Shown here in pieces: positions 49,085 to 58,900 of a stretch of 64,000 nucleotides of DNA. The position numbers were made by a program, and so were the translations under genes. The DNA lies in the NCBI RefSeq assembly GCF_963855985.1, contig NC_087090.1:16366501-16430500 (forward strand), in the 5' to 3' direction. How positions within the stretch are numbered: the stretch's first letter is position 1; the number at the start of each line of letters is the position of its first letter. The stretch comes from Ostrinia nubilalis (taxonomy: Eukaryota > Arthropoda > Insecta > Lepidoptera > Crambidae). The notes beneath the pieces were generated by a model. It was not told where the DNA came from. It saw only the letters and a program-made list of their open reading frames with translations, and did no database searches.

Positions 49085-49305
49085 TGTTTCGACGTTTAAT
49101 TGAATGAATAACGCTGACTGAAGAAATAATTCGTGTATTTTGATTACTTTTCAAATTAATTTACAACCGTTGTTCGTTCGTGTTTTCTTGCTGGTAATCG
49201 AGTGAAGTTGACGCGGGCCGCCCCCGCGCTCCCCTCCAGGCTCCTTGCTCGTATACAACTTCAGACGTATTATGTGCGCTGATGCGCCGATAGATGGCGT
49301 TAACA
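49085..49305 (-). repeat. BEL 5' LTR
   Basis: 221 bp; the 5' LTR in the element's own (minus) orientation. It is followed on the minus strand by TTGGTCCTACGAGTCGG, which has the form of a BEL-type tRNA primer-binding site (49068-49084). Its sequence equals the LTR at 43027-43247. Confidence 0.95.
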
Positions 49306-49310
49306 CGGCC

Positions 49311-49651
49311 GAATTTCTGAAATTTGTAAAATACGCAAACTCGTAAGGCCGCATTTCTCGCATTTCGTTAAGCGAACGCGGGCCCCACCCACGCGGCGAC
49401 ATTTACATAGCGCGAGCACGTCTCAATTAGGAGCGCTAATGTATGCCTCGACTCGCGAACCCCGATCTGACTGACGTCGACAGATAGCGGGCGAAACGTG
49501 ACGAGTGACGACTATCGCGAGAAAACCCCCGCCAGCTCAGCATCGCTCGGCTATTAACAACACTAATAGGAAGATACCGGCCGCGATTCTTTATTCCATT
49601 TGCGAAACTGATTCCGCGGACGGTGCATTAACGATACGCTTTTGTTTGCAG
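49311..49651 (+). other. ush intron segment between the BEL insertion and the large exon
   Basis: CpG-rich non-coding sequence carrying several GATA-type motifs (for example agatagcggg near 49482 and ctatcgcgag near 49512). It ends in the acceptor tract ctttt-gtttgcag. No coding exon is evident. The sequence is composed like the CpG-rich blocks further upstream in the presumed intron and unlike the AT-rich stretches between them. Confidence 0.5.
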
Positions 49652-51567
49652 GTGAGGACGAGGAATGGGGAAACGAGAGCGAGGCGATGCCGGGAGAACC
49701 TCGCACGCCGAGCTCAGGGGGCGAGCGCGCGGCTTCCAGCGGGGGCGCCTCGCCGGCGTCCGCGGGCTCGCCCGGGGCCTCCCCGCCGCGCCTGCGCCTC
49801 AACACCAGCCTGGCCACCGACCCCGCGCTGGCCCCGCAGGCCGCGGCCCTCAAGCATGAGCCGCCCTCGCCTTCGCCCCCGCCACCTCCTGTGCCGCAAC
49901 AAACGAGAGACTTCCTGGCTCTATCTGCAACCTTCCCCGCCCTGTTCCCGGCGGCACCGGCGCCCGGGTACATGTGCAAGCCGTGCGGAATCAGATACTC
50001 ATCCCTGAGTACCCTTCAAGCGCACCAAGAACATTATTGCTCAAACAGGAGACCCAAGCCGACTGAGGGCACTGACGCGCCAGCTGACCCAGCTGCGGAT
50101 GAATCCAGCAGCGACGCGAAAACTCCGCGGCCGGCCACTGCGAGGCAGTACACTTGCAACCTCTGCTCGTACAGCGCCGACAAGAAAGTCAGTTTAAACC
50201 GGCACATGCGAATGCACGCGCCGTCGCCGGCCAGCAGCGGGACTCCGGCGCCGACGCCCACGTCCAACGGCGAGGCCCCTGCCGACGGCCCGCTCGTGCA
50301 AGACCGCTACTGCGCCGACTGCGATATACGATTCAGTTCAATCAAAACGTATAGAGCGCATAAAGCGCACTACTGCAGCACTCGACAGGTCGTCAAGCAG
50401 GCGGTGGCGGCGGCGAGAGCCAGCTCGGCGACGTCAGGGTCCGCGCCTCCCTCGCCCGGAGCGACACCCCCAGCGCAGGCGCAATATGCACTCGCTCTAC
50501 CTACCAATCCGATTCTCATCGTACCTTACTCATTATTACGGAGCGCCAGCACGCTCCCAGGTACAACTCTACCGGACCCGGACACTCCATGCTTTCTGTT
50601 ACCAAATGGGACATTCCAGCCTCTCAGCCGCGCGTTACCAAATATGACGACAGAAGGGAAAGAACCTGAAGTCTTGAAATCGGCTAACAGGCCCCGGGAG
50701 CCCTCGAGAGACGGTGCTACGCCGCTAGATCTAAGCGTGCGACGGTCGCCTGAATCTGTAACGACTGATGAACACGAGAAGGAGAACAGGATACGTTCCA
50801 CGACGCCGGAGCAGATCGTCTGTGCTCCTTCGCTGCCGGGATCGCCGGGGACGCCGTCTCCATCCAGGCGGTCGTCTTCTCCTTGCGGCGAGCCCCAGCC
50901 GACTAAAAGAAGGCGACTGAGTTCTCGAGGCCCGACTCCAAAGCCACCAAGTGTGCCTTCGCCACCGGAAGAAAAATTTAGTCCCGTCGTTCCGCCTCCG
51001 ATAATACCTCCTGCTCTGGCGTTGAGGCTGGCGAGTGAACTGCCAGTGACCGTGTCTGCGTCGCCCCAGGTGTTGGTCAAGCAGGGCGTGTCGAAATGCA
51101 AGGAGTGCAACATTGTTTTCTGCAAGTTGGAGAACTACCGCATCCACAAGCGGCACTACTGTCCGTCTGGGGGTGGGGAGGATAGGGCGAGTCCGGCTCC
51201 AGCAGAGCCCGGGCCGCCTCCGCAGTATCGTCAGTTGATATGCTTGGCTTGCGGGATCCACTTCAGTTCGTTGGACAATTTGACGACGCATCAGTCGTAT
51301 TACTGTACGAAGAGGGAGACGCGGTCGCCGCGGACGGCGCCTGAGCTGCCTAGGCCTGCGGCGGGGGCGGGGGCCGAGGGGGGGTGGAAGTGCCCGTGCT
51401 GCGAGGTGGTGTCGCCGACGGCGGCGGCAGCACAACGGCATATGGAAGCGCACGCGGGCGTCAAGGCCTTCCGCTGCACCATCTGCCGGTACCGCGGCAA
51501 CACGCTTCGCGGAATGCGCACGCATATACGCATGCACTTCAACAATAAGAAGCCTGCTGATTTGCAG
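49652..51567 (+). CDS. ush: u-shaped (FOG/ZFPM family GATA cofactor), large internal exon with zinc fingers 1-7
   Basis: FOG-family proteins bind the N-terminal zinc finger of GATA factors through C2HC fingers and recruit the corepressor CtBP; they act in the nucleus. This exon encodes seven fingers in order: C2HC (about 49975-50040, CKPCGIRYSS...HQEHYC), C2H2 (50148-50217), C2HC (50305-50376), C2HC (51097-51162), C2HC (51238-51306), C2H2 (51385-51453) and C2H2 (51469-51537). A PLDLS motif at 50722-50736, between fingers 3 and 4, matches the CtBP-docking motif of the family. The linkers are Pro/Ser/Ala-rich. The exon follows a pyrimidine-rich acceptor ending CAG at 49649-49651, entering in phase 1 (one base carried over), and ends at CAG before a GTGAGT donor at 51568. 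It is much more GC-rich than its surroundings. The protein start lies in an upstream exon that I could not identify; an internal ATG at 49687 is a less likely alternative start. Confidence 0.9.
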
Positions 51568-51921
51568 GTGAGTTGAAATGTAATTTTTCTTATATTTTTT
51601 CATACGACACCCGGGCGACTTCTACCGCTGTAGAAAACCATTAAACAATCAAGTTATTTAAAAAATAAGACACTTTTTTGAAACGTATTAAAAATCTGAT
51701 TCGCGTTAGAAATCTCTCAAATTGGCGTACGCCATGTGCGACTCATTGATGACTCTTGAGCTAATTTCACACCACAAAATTAAAACGAAATCATTTTGAA
51801 TATTTTAATCTTAGAACCGATCAGCATCGAATCTGGAACTTGCAATGTTTTTTTAAGCCACGTCACTCAGTATTTAACCTCAAACGTTCCAAAACTAACC
51901 GTCAATTCCTCTCAATTCCAG

Positions 51922-52332
51922 GAAGAGAGCTACATCGCGTGCGTGTTAGAAGAAGACAACCGCGAGGTTACCTCTCCCAGTCCCGCAGCAGGCGGCGAGC
52001 GAGTCCACCGCTGTGGCAGCTGCGCTTACACATCCACCTACCGCGGCAACGTGGCTCGCCACGCGCGTCTTGTCCACGCCACGGAAGACCCTGAACCAGA
52101 AGAACCCACCCAGACCTCCCCAGTCCCCGTCGTCGACATCAAAAAAGAACCAGAGGCAGAAGGAGAAGAAACGCCGAACTACTGCAAATTCTGCGACATC
52201 TCGTTCAAATACGTCAACACGTTCAAGGCACATAAGCAGTTCTACTGCACAGCGAATAATCAGGAGACGGCCGCGAATAATAACGTGCCTGCTCCCCCTC
52301 CGGTAAGGGTCACAGACACGCCTGTGCTATGA
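51922..52332 (+). CDS. ush: u-shaped, last coding exon with zinc fingers 8-9
   Basis: This exon continues the reading frame of the preceding exon in phase 0. The acceptor is a pyrimidine-rich tract ending CAG at 51919-51921, and the intervening intron is 354 bp. It encodes a C2H2 finger (about 52006-52077, HRCGSCAYTSTYRGNVARH) and a terminal C2HC finger (about 52180-52248, YCKFCDISF...HKQFYC) that closely resembles the last GATA-binding finger of vertebrate FOG proteins. Stop TGA is at 52330-52332. With the upstream exon the count is nine fingers, five of them C2HC, as known for Drosophila Ush. An acidic Glu/Pro-rich linker containing an IKKEPE stretch (a possible SUMOylation site, psi-K-x-E) separates the two fingers. 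Confidence 0.9.
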   Translation, partial: EESYIACVLEEDNREVTSPSPAAGGERVHRCGSCAYTSTYRGNVARHARLVHATEDPEPEEPTQTSPVPVVDIKKEPEAEGEETPNYCKFCDISFKYVNTFKAHKQFYCTANNQETAANNNVPAPPPVRVTDTPVL

Positions 52333-52559
52333 GATGATTGAGTTTGCCCTGGGAGATGTTAGATTTTGACTTTATTGCGTTCATGAAACCATGTCACATA
52401 AATGCTTAAACTGTGGTTGGTCTCCGCATTTGCTAAGCCAACCTGTAACCGACATTTTACATAGGATAGAGCGGGTACTCGTAGTGCTCTAAAAACATGA
52501 ATTTATTTTCTGAATATAGAGTCGATGGTCGCGTGCAATTTGATTTGCCAAGAGACTTA

Positions 52560-52675
52560 TGCCCGTTTTCACCATCGATACCTAATTTTTAAGTGACCCC
52601 TATGAAAACAAAATTTCTGACAAGTGTTACCATAGGGGTCACTTAAAAATTAGGGATTGATAGTAAAAACGGGCA
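52560..52675. mobile_element. MITE with TTA target duplication in the ush 3' UTR
   Basis: 116-bp element whose two halves are long inverted repeats (left TGCCCGTTTTCACCATC; right arm its near complement ending GGGCA). The inner arms 'taatttttaagtgacccc' pair almost perfectly. It is flanked by TTA at 52557-52559 and 52676-52678. The TIR type and TTA duplication fit a non-autonomous PIF/Harbinger-like MITE. Confidence 0.75.
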
Positions 52676-53036
52676 TTAGTTCTTTTGAAGATGTCCTTTG
52701 ACTGCAAGCTGGTTCTAAGGTATTCTTTAATTTACTAAATCAGCTCTCAGGCAAAAGATACCTTTTATAAACGCAATAAAAGTGAAAATTAAACTCTCCG
52801 GGCATTGGCTACTGAATCTGAATATTTGGAATTACGCTGGCAAATAACTTATGCTTCCGTTTGCTTAACGTTTCTCCTATGCTAGAATAGTCAAAAGTGT
52901 ATCCACTACGGATTTTTAATCAATTGTGTGCAATAATCGGATAATGTTTAATTGGATCCCGCATATCAAGCCAAATTGACGTTACACTCGTGTGAGTGAG
53001 AGAGTGAATGAGTGGTTGGTTGCTCTTCGCAAGGTA

Positions 53037-53134
53037 CAGTCATGAGCAAAAAACTTATACACAATGCAATTTATTTATCCGTAATAAATAAAAGCTTCAC
53101 TTCCAATGAAAAAAAGTACATTTTCTCGTGACTG
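53037..53134. mobile_element. short mariner-like MITE (TA-flanked) in the ush 3' UTR
   Basis: 98-bp segment flanked by TA (53035-53036 and 53135-53136), with imperfect terminal inverted repeats CAGTCATGAGCAAAA and the complement of TTTTCTCGTGACTG. The CAGTCA-type terminus resembles that of the element at 40253-40386. Confidence 0.6.
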
Positions 53135-53253
53135 TACAAGCGAGCCCTCAAGTGTAAACACGTTATGTTACGGACCTTGTTATTGTAAATTTACTAATAG
53201 TTAAAAGTTAACCTCTTCGTCTTTGTATTAGTATACGTTAAAAATTACCAAAT

Positions 53254-53261
53254 TGTAAATA
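53254..53261 (+). promoter_or_regulatory. candidate Pumilio response element in the ush 3' UTR
   Basis: The octamer TGTAAATA matches the UGUANAUA consensus bound by Pumilio/PUF proteins. It lies about 920 nt after the ush stop in A/U-rich sequence. An octamer can occur by chance in AT-rich DNA, so this is only a candidate. Confidence 0.3.
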
Positions 53262-54900
53262 TATGTAAAGATATTATTACATTGTAACTAAATTTTATTA
53301 CCATTTGTTCTAAGTAATTGTTCTTTCTTTGTTGTTAATTTTGTTTATTATTAATTATTAATCTTAGATGAATTATTGTATTCTATAACTTGTAAAGCGA
53401 TCTAATGCTCATTCCAGAATTATTATTTTACCTACCAGTGGTTTTCTCATTATTATTCATTAATAGGCTATGTATGTGATCTTATTTCTTTGTTCTAGGC
53501 TGAAAGCTTAGTTTGCTATTGAAAGAAAAGGTATTTTGAATTTGAAAGACATTATTTAAGTAATTATATTTATTAATATTCACGTAAACCAGAAATAAAA
53601 CCATAGACACTTGCAATATGAACTCTTGCAATGTGACACTAATTGGAATCATTGTCTATGTGAGAGGAAAGTAAATTAATATTTTGCCAGGATTGTCAAA
53701 AAATACTTCTTAAATTGTAGTAAATTATCCATTTATTCCTTCACTTTTTGACTTCTGATTGAATTGACTTGTAGTTATTTATTTTGAATGAACTATTTTT
53801 TAACAATTCCATTTTTCTCTTCTATGTTCAGTAGTTGAAGTTATTAAAACGAAACACTTATTTAACAACGTTTAAATAAAACAATAAGCAAAATACCATG
53901 TTTTGTCTATGCCAAAGCATTGCTAGAGTAATCGTAATTTGCATTTATAGGTATCTCACTAATTATAGTATAGGTGTAAGTGAATACAAGACTTATTTCG
54001 TGGATTACCTACGTATAATAACTTTTGTGTTTGTCTATGTAGAATTGGAATGAGTCTCGAATCTGTTGGGATACCAATAGTGGTGGTACAGTGACCAATA
54101 CATTGATCTTCCATCTGCTGTGACGTATCTTCATGTTTATTAAGTGTGCAGTTTTTGAAAGTTTCAAAAAATCGTTAACATTTTCGTCGACGACTGTACA
54201 CGGATAGACGTAATTTATCATGACATTTATGTAAAAAAATATGTAACCAAACAAAAAATATTGCATTATTTCAAATACATTGACGGGTGCGACCGTTAGT
54301 AGAGAAATGGTGCGTCAATATCGGTCGATGTAAGCAAACTTATGCAATTTGTTGTGAGTACATATCAATACGCAGCATCTGATGCAACGTGCCATAATCT
54401 GTAAACTTTAAACGTTTCAATAAGACCGCATCTCGAATAACGCCGTAAAAAATTTCTGCCATTTAGACGCATATTGCTTGAACCAACTATAATAAACTAT
54501 GGCTCCATTTTCCTGTAATCCTGTTGCATTTTTTTCTTTTTCTTTCAAGCAATGCAATACAATGCAATAGAAAACTCCTTGGACGTTTTTGATAATAACA
54601 ACTTATTTAAAAATATTTACTTACTCTTATCACTGGTTAAAATCCGCTGCTTCGAAAAATTTTAACGTATCTCCATAAAAATGCGTAACCTATAGTTTCA
54701 ATTTAAGAATTTTTCTCTCGACTGTACTTCAAAAGCGTTCAAGGCTACATTTGGCTATAAAATGTGTACGAAATTTCAAAAACTAAATGTAATCATAGAG
54801 TGTTAATAAAGTGATAATACGTGTAAAAGTTATATCAATAACTGAGGTAGACATACGATGATATTGTAAAAAATATGCCAGACAATAAATTATTTATCAC

Positions 54901-55530
54901 ATATTAAATGTGTGGTTTTCCTTTAAACACCTTTTCCAAAGTACCTGGCCTTATCCGGATCTGGGTTCGATTCCCAAATGGGCCTTAAAATTAGCCTACT
55001 TATTTTTCTATGTTGCAGTTAAATAAAAGATTGAACGATTTAGCAAAGCAGTTCTTTTAATAACTGGTATTGTTCTTTTAATAGCACGCGCGGCCTACTA
55101 TTGTAGACCAGGATAACAGTTTATTAGAATAAAGTTATAGATAACTTTTAAAAACTTGCGCTAAATACAGCGTACCGGTGTAAAAAAGGGGCGCGTGTAC
55201 GCGTGTTAAAAGATAGTGCAATTCTGAAATTCTTACGAAACCGATTTAGCGCACTGGTTGAGAACTCCACAACTAAACGGATGCAGTTTAGTCGTGGATT
55301 CGATCTCCGCAACGAAACAGGCAAGTTTCGTCTTCACAGAAAACGAGTAGCGCCATCTATCGTTACCGATCTTAAACTTATTCTGCCCTCTTTTTATAGT
55401 GGTTCGCGCTCGCTCGTCTAGTGGTTCAGTTTGCAAAAACTTGCTATTATTGCGGGTTCGAATCCCAACGCAGGCACAAGTGCACCGACATCAAACTTAT
55501 AAGATCTTAAACTTTTGCGTTCCATTTCAA
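54901..55530. other. intergenic stretch with tRNA-like B boxes (degenerate SINE heads)
   Basis: Three RNA polymerase III B-box-like motifs: gggttcgattccc (54963-54975), a weaker ggattcgatctcc near 55298-55310, and ggttcgaatcc (55455-55465) preceded by ctagtggttcag. None folds into a proper tRNA cloverleaf by eye, so SINE heads or pseudo-tRNAs are likelier. Confidence 0.45.
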
Positions 55531-55680
55531 CTAAAGTAGTAAGACACGGGTCTTAACGCGACGTTTATTAATGAGTTACATTATGCACTCACGGCTCCAT
55601 TATGTACTCCGTGAGTACATAATGTAACTCATAAATAAACATCGCGTTAAGAACTTAAGACCCGTGTCTTACTACTTTAG
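55531..55680. repeat. 150-bp near-perfect hairpin 3' of the Iwr1 homologue
   Basis: Left arm 55531-55594 and right arm 55609-55680 are complementary apart from three mismatches and one 8-nt extra segment; the loop is 14 nt. It starts 148 nt beyond the Iwr1 stop, so it probably lies in or just past the 3' UTR. An AATAAA on the minus strand (55564-55569) lies within it. No clear target duplication, so MITE status is unproven. Confidence 0.75.
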
Positions 55681-55827
55681 TCATCAAAACTTAATTGGAT
55701 AATTTCATATTTTCAGCATGCACAATCAACAACACAAAAATCATCTTTGTATAACAGTATATTCTTATAAAATCAGTACAATAATCTCCGCTTAGAACTA
55801 GTAACAATAAAATTGGTAAGTGTTCAA

Positions 55828-55929
55828 TCAATCTGGGCTGTACTCATCTGAGGATCCGTCTCCGTACTGCTCTCGGAACTGCTCTGTGTCTTCATCTTGA
55901 CCGTAGTAGAAGCCATCATCGCTGTCACC
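55828..55929 (-). CDS. Slc7a6os: Iwr1 homologue exon 5 (acidic C-terminus)
   Basis: The acceptor CTTTTTCCAG ends at 55930. The exon encodes GDSDDGFYYGQDEDTEQFRE then an acidic Ser-rich tail and stop TGA at 55830-55828. The tail resembles the acidic C-terminus of human SLC7A6OS. The 482-bp intron before it holds a fragment of a common lepidopteran repeat near 55980-56070. Confidence 0.92.
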   Translation of the reverse strand, partial: GDSDDGFYYGQDEDTEQFREQYGDGSSDEYSPD

Positions 55930-58900
55930 CTGGAAAAAGGTGCAGTATTTTTAAATGTTCATGGTTTGTATCGTAAAGTGCACTGCTGGGCAAAGGACAA
56001 AGGTCCACAGAGATATCCACAACGACCGTCTAGGCGATTTCCGCGCTATCACTAGATCGTCAGTCTATGCCTGACTTTGAGAGGCCTCTCTGACTCCTTT
56101 GCAGTAAAAATGCTTTAGAAATACTGAATTGTTCTTCTTTATTCGACAATCAATAGATCTGGCAAACTATGTTCTAAAGTTTTAAAATACACAGAATGGA
56201 ATTGAAAATGGAATGTCAACTAGAGGCACGCGTTGCTCGATTAATGCTGAGTGGGCGCCAAAATATGCGTGTATGTATAGTTTTAAGTCCCTTTGTTCTG
56301 TTTTTTGTTTTCTTTTTGTGTCAAATAAAGTTTTTTTTATTCTTATTCTCTAACTAATAACTAGCTGATCTGTTGTTGTTGTTATTTTGAATATCAATAA
56401 GTATCACTTACTTTGTACCCATCTACAGACTCTTCGTCTAAATCTTTGACGGTGGAACAGAGGAGCAAATTCTTCGGTTGTGTTTCTCCGTCCTCTGACA
56501 TCACTCTAGCTTTGTACTTGGCGTATGCAGTACCGTAACGCTCTGCATCTTGGTTGAATATGTCTGGTGGATCGTCGTATATTTTGTCTTCACCAGTATC
56601 GCTTGAAAGATCATCTTCTGAAATTAAAAATATCGGGTGTATTAAATAAATTTACTTAAACCGTACAGTCAATATTTTAAATGTATTATACTTATTTTAG
56701 ATAGCGTTTCAGAACAGATGTATTTTTTTTTTCAATATTTATTTCATATTTTTTTATTATTTATGCAATAATGTTTTAACAATAAATACGTCAGTATTTG
56801 TCATCGTCATTCTATTTTGAAATTGTCATGTATCCCACTTGGGGGTAGATCTGAAAAACCAGTCTGGACACGTCAGGTGAGTCAGCACGCGTGCTCTCCC
56901 GGTATTCCCGAATATCTACGTATACAATATTGGCGACGAGTGTAAAACAGTGTAAAATTGCATAATAGTGCATAAACAACAAATTAATAATATTTGTAAA
57001 AGTGAAAAGTGCAAAAATGGTGGTAAAGTTTGGTGAGTTTGATGTAGCACATGGCTGTTGGGAAAATTACATCACTAGGTTTGGGTACTGCCTGGAAGCC
57101 AGTGAAGTGAAGGAAGACGAGAAAAAGAAAGCGAATTTACTTGCGGTATGTGGCCCTGATTTATTTGATTTAATATCGTCATTGGTTGCTCCTAAAAAAA
57201 TAAGTGAGGTTACATTTTCAACTATAAAGACTTATTTAGACAATCATTTCCACCCAAAGCCAAATGAAATAGTGGAATCATTTAAATTTCACTCTAGAAA
57301 TCAAGAAGACGGGGAAAAAATTAGAGATTATGTAGCAAGTTTGAGGAAATTGTCAATACACTGCAATTTTGAAAATGTCGACCGCACACTAAGAGATCGA
57401 TTGGTATGCGGGATCAGAGATAAAGATATTCAAAAGAAAATGTTACAACAAACGAGTTTGACATTCCAATTGGCTTGTGAAATTGCTTTGTCACATGAAT
57501 CTGCCAATTGTGACTCTAACATTATCATTTTACCTAATACTAGTAAAGCTCCAACTCAAGTGTTTGAGGAACCCATGGACATTAATAAAATTTCATATAA
57601 AAAAAGTGAAAAACAAAATTGTTTCCGGTGTGGTAAACAACACAAAGGAGAGTGTAGATTTAGATGGGTAAAATGTAATTTTTGTGACAAAACGGGACAT
57701 ATTGAGGCAGTATGTTTAAGCAAAAAGAAAAACAATAACATTAGGTCAGAATCAAATTGCAATGGTTTATATGAAATTCCAATCAACAGTGTAAGACAAG
57801 CCGGGGTGCCTGCATATATGGTCAATATATCTCTCAATGGTTGTAATATTGAAATGGAGGTAGACTCGGGGTGTGCATTTACATTAATCAGTGAACCGAC
57901 TGCCAGACTCATATGGAAAAATAAATTACCACAGTTCAGTAAGATAGACATATTGCTAAAAACATGGACGGATAACCAATTGAACATTCTTGGAAAAGTA
58001 TTTGTACCTGTCAATTATAAAGGAATTGTTAAAAATTTACCTGTCATTATAGCCGAGGGGCAAGGACCCAGCTTAATAGGTAGAAATTGGTTTAGTGATT
58101 TGAATATTCAACTTGAGGGAATAAATAATATAAAAATAGATACACAAGATGTTAAACACATATTGGAAAAATATAAGGATATTTTTGAAGAGGGTCTAGG
58201 TAAATATACTGGACCAATTGTCAGTATTACACTTAAAGATGGGGCTACCCCAAAATTTCTTAAGTGTAGACCTATACCATTTGCGCTAAAAGAGAGAGTG
58301 TGTGCTGAAATAGACCGCTTGGTGGCACAGGAAGTGCTAGAACCTGTACCCCATTCTGATTGGGCTACCCCTATTGTGCCCGTTTTGAAATCAAACGGGG
58401 GGGTGCGGCTATGTGGAGATTACAGATCAACAGTTAACATGGCAACGGACACTGATACATATCCACTGCCTACCCTAGATGAAGCATTCACACATCTTCA
58501 AGGGGGGGTAGTTTTCAGTAAAATTGACTTAGAACAAGCGTATACACAAGTGCAAGTAGATGAGCCTACATCTTGTCTATTGACACTTAATACCCCTAAA
58601 GGTCTTTTCAAGGTGAAAAGACTTGCATTCGGTGTCAAAGCATGTCCAGGCATTTTTCAGCGACTTATGTCTTCCTTGCTAGCTGATATTCCTGGAGTGG
58701 CCGTACTATTAGACGATATAGTGGTGATGGGAACTAATGTCATGGAACACAATAAAAGACTCAATATGGTTTTGAAGAAATTACAACATGCTGGATTAAG
58801 AGTTAATAAAAAGAAATGTCAATTTCTGGCGAGAAATATAAAATTTTTGGGTTATATGATCGATGAATCAGGAGTACACCCATGTAAAGATAAAATTCAG

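Larger units (their letters stand above)
43027..49305 (-). mobile_element. complete BEL/Pao LTR retrotransposon
   Basis: Element of 6279 bp with two 221-bp LTRs (TGTT...AACA) that are identical base for base as far as I can compare them, flanked by the 5-bp target duplication CGGCC (43022-43026 and 49306-49310). It carries one long uninterrupted ORF with gag, protease, reverse transcriptase, RNase H and integrase. It is antisense to ush and lies inside the intron before the large ush exon. Identical LTRs and the intact ORF indicate a very recent insertion. Confidence 0.95.
52333..54900 (+). other. ush 3' UTR and downstream region
   Basis: AT-rich sequence after the ush stop with no supported ORF. 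Several AATAAA hexamers occur (for example 53594-53599 and around 53874), so the true cleavage site cannot be chosen from sequence. The stretch includes two small inverted-repeat elements (52560-52675 and 53037-53134) and a Pumilio-type UGUAAAUA at 53254-53261, followed by A/T-rich sequence that would be AU-rich in mRNA. Confidence 0.55.

Noticed and set aside
50731..51603. 290-codon ORF antisense to ush
   Set aside because: Arg/Pro-rich shadow of the GC-rich zinc-finger exon in the opposite strand; no domain.
55415..55480. Possible tRNA gene
   Set aside because: A- and B-box-like motifs are present but the T stem and acceptor stem do not pair; treated as SINE-like.
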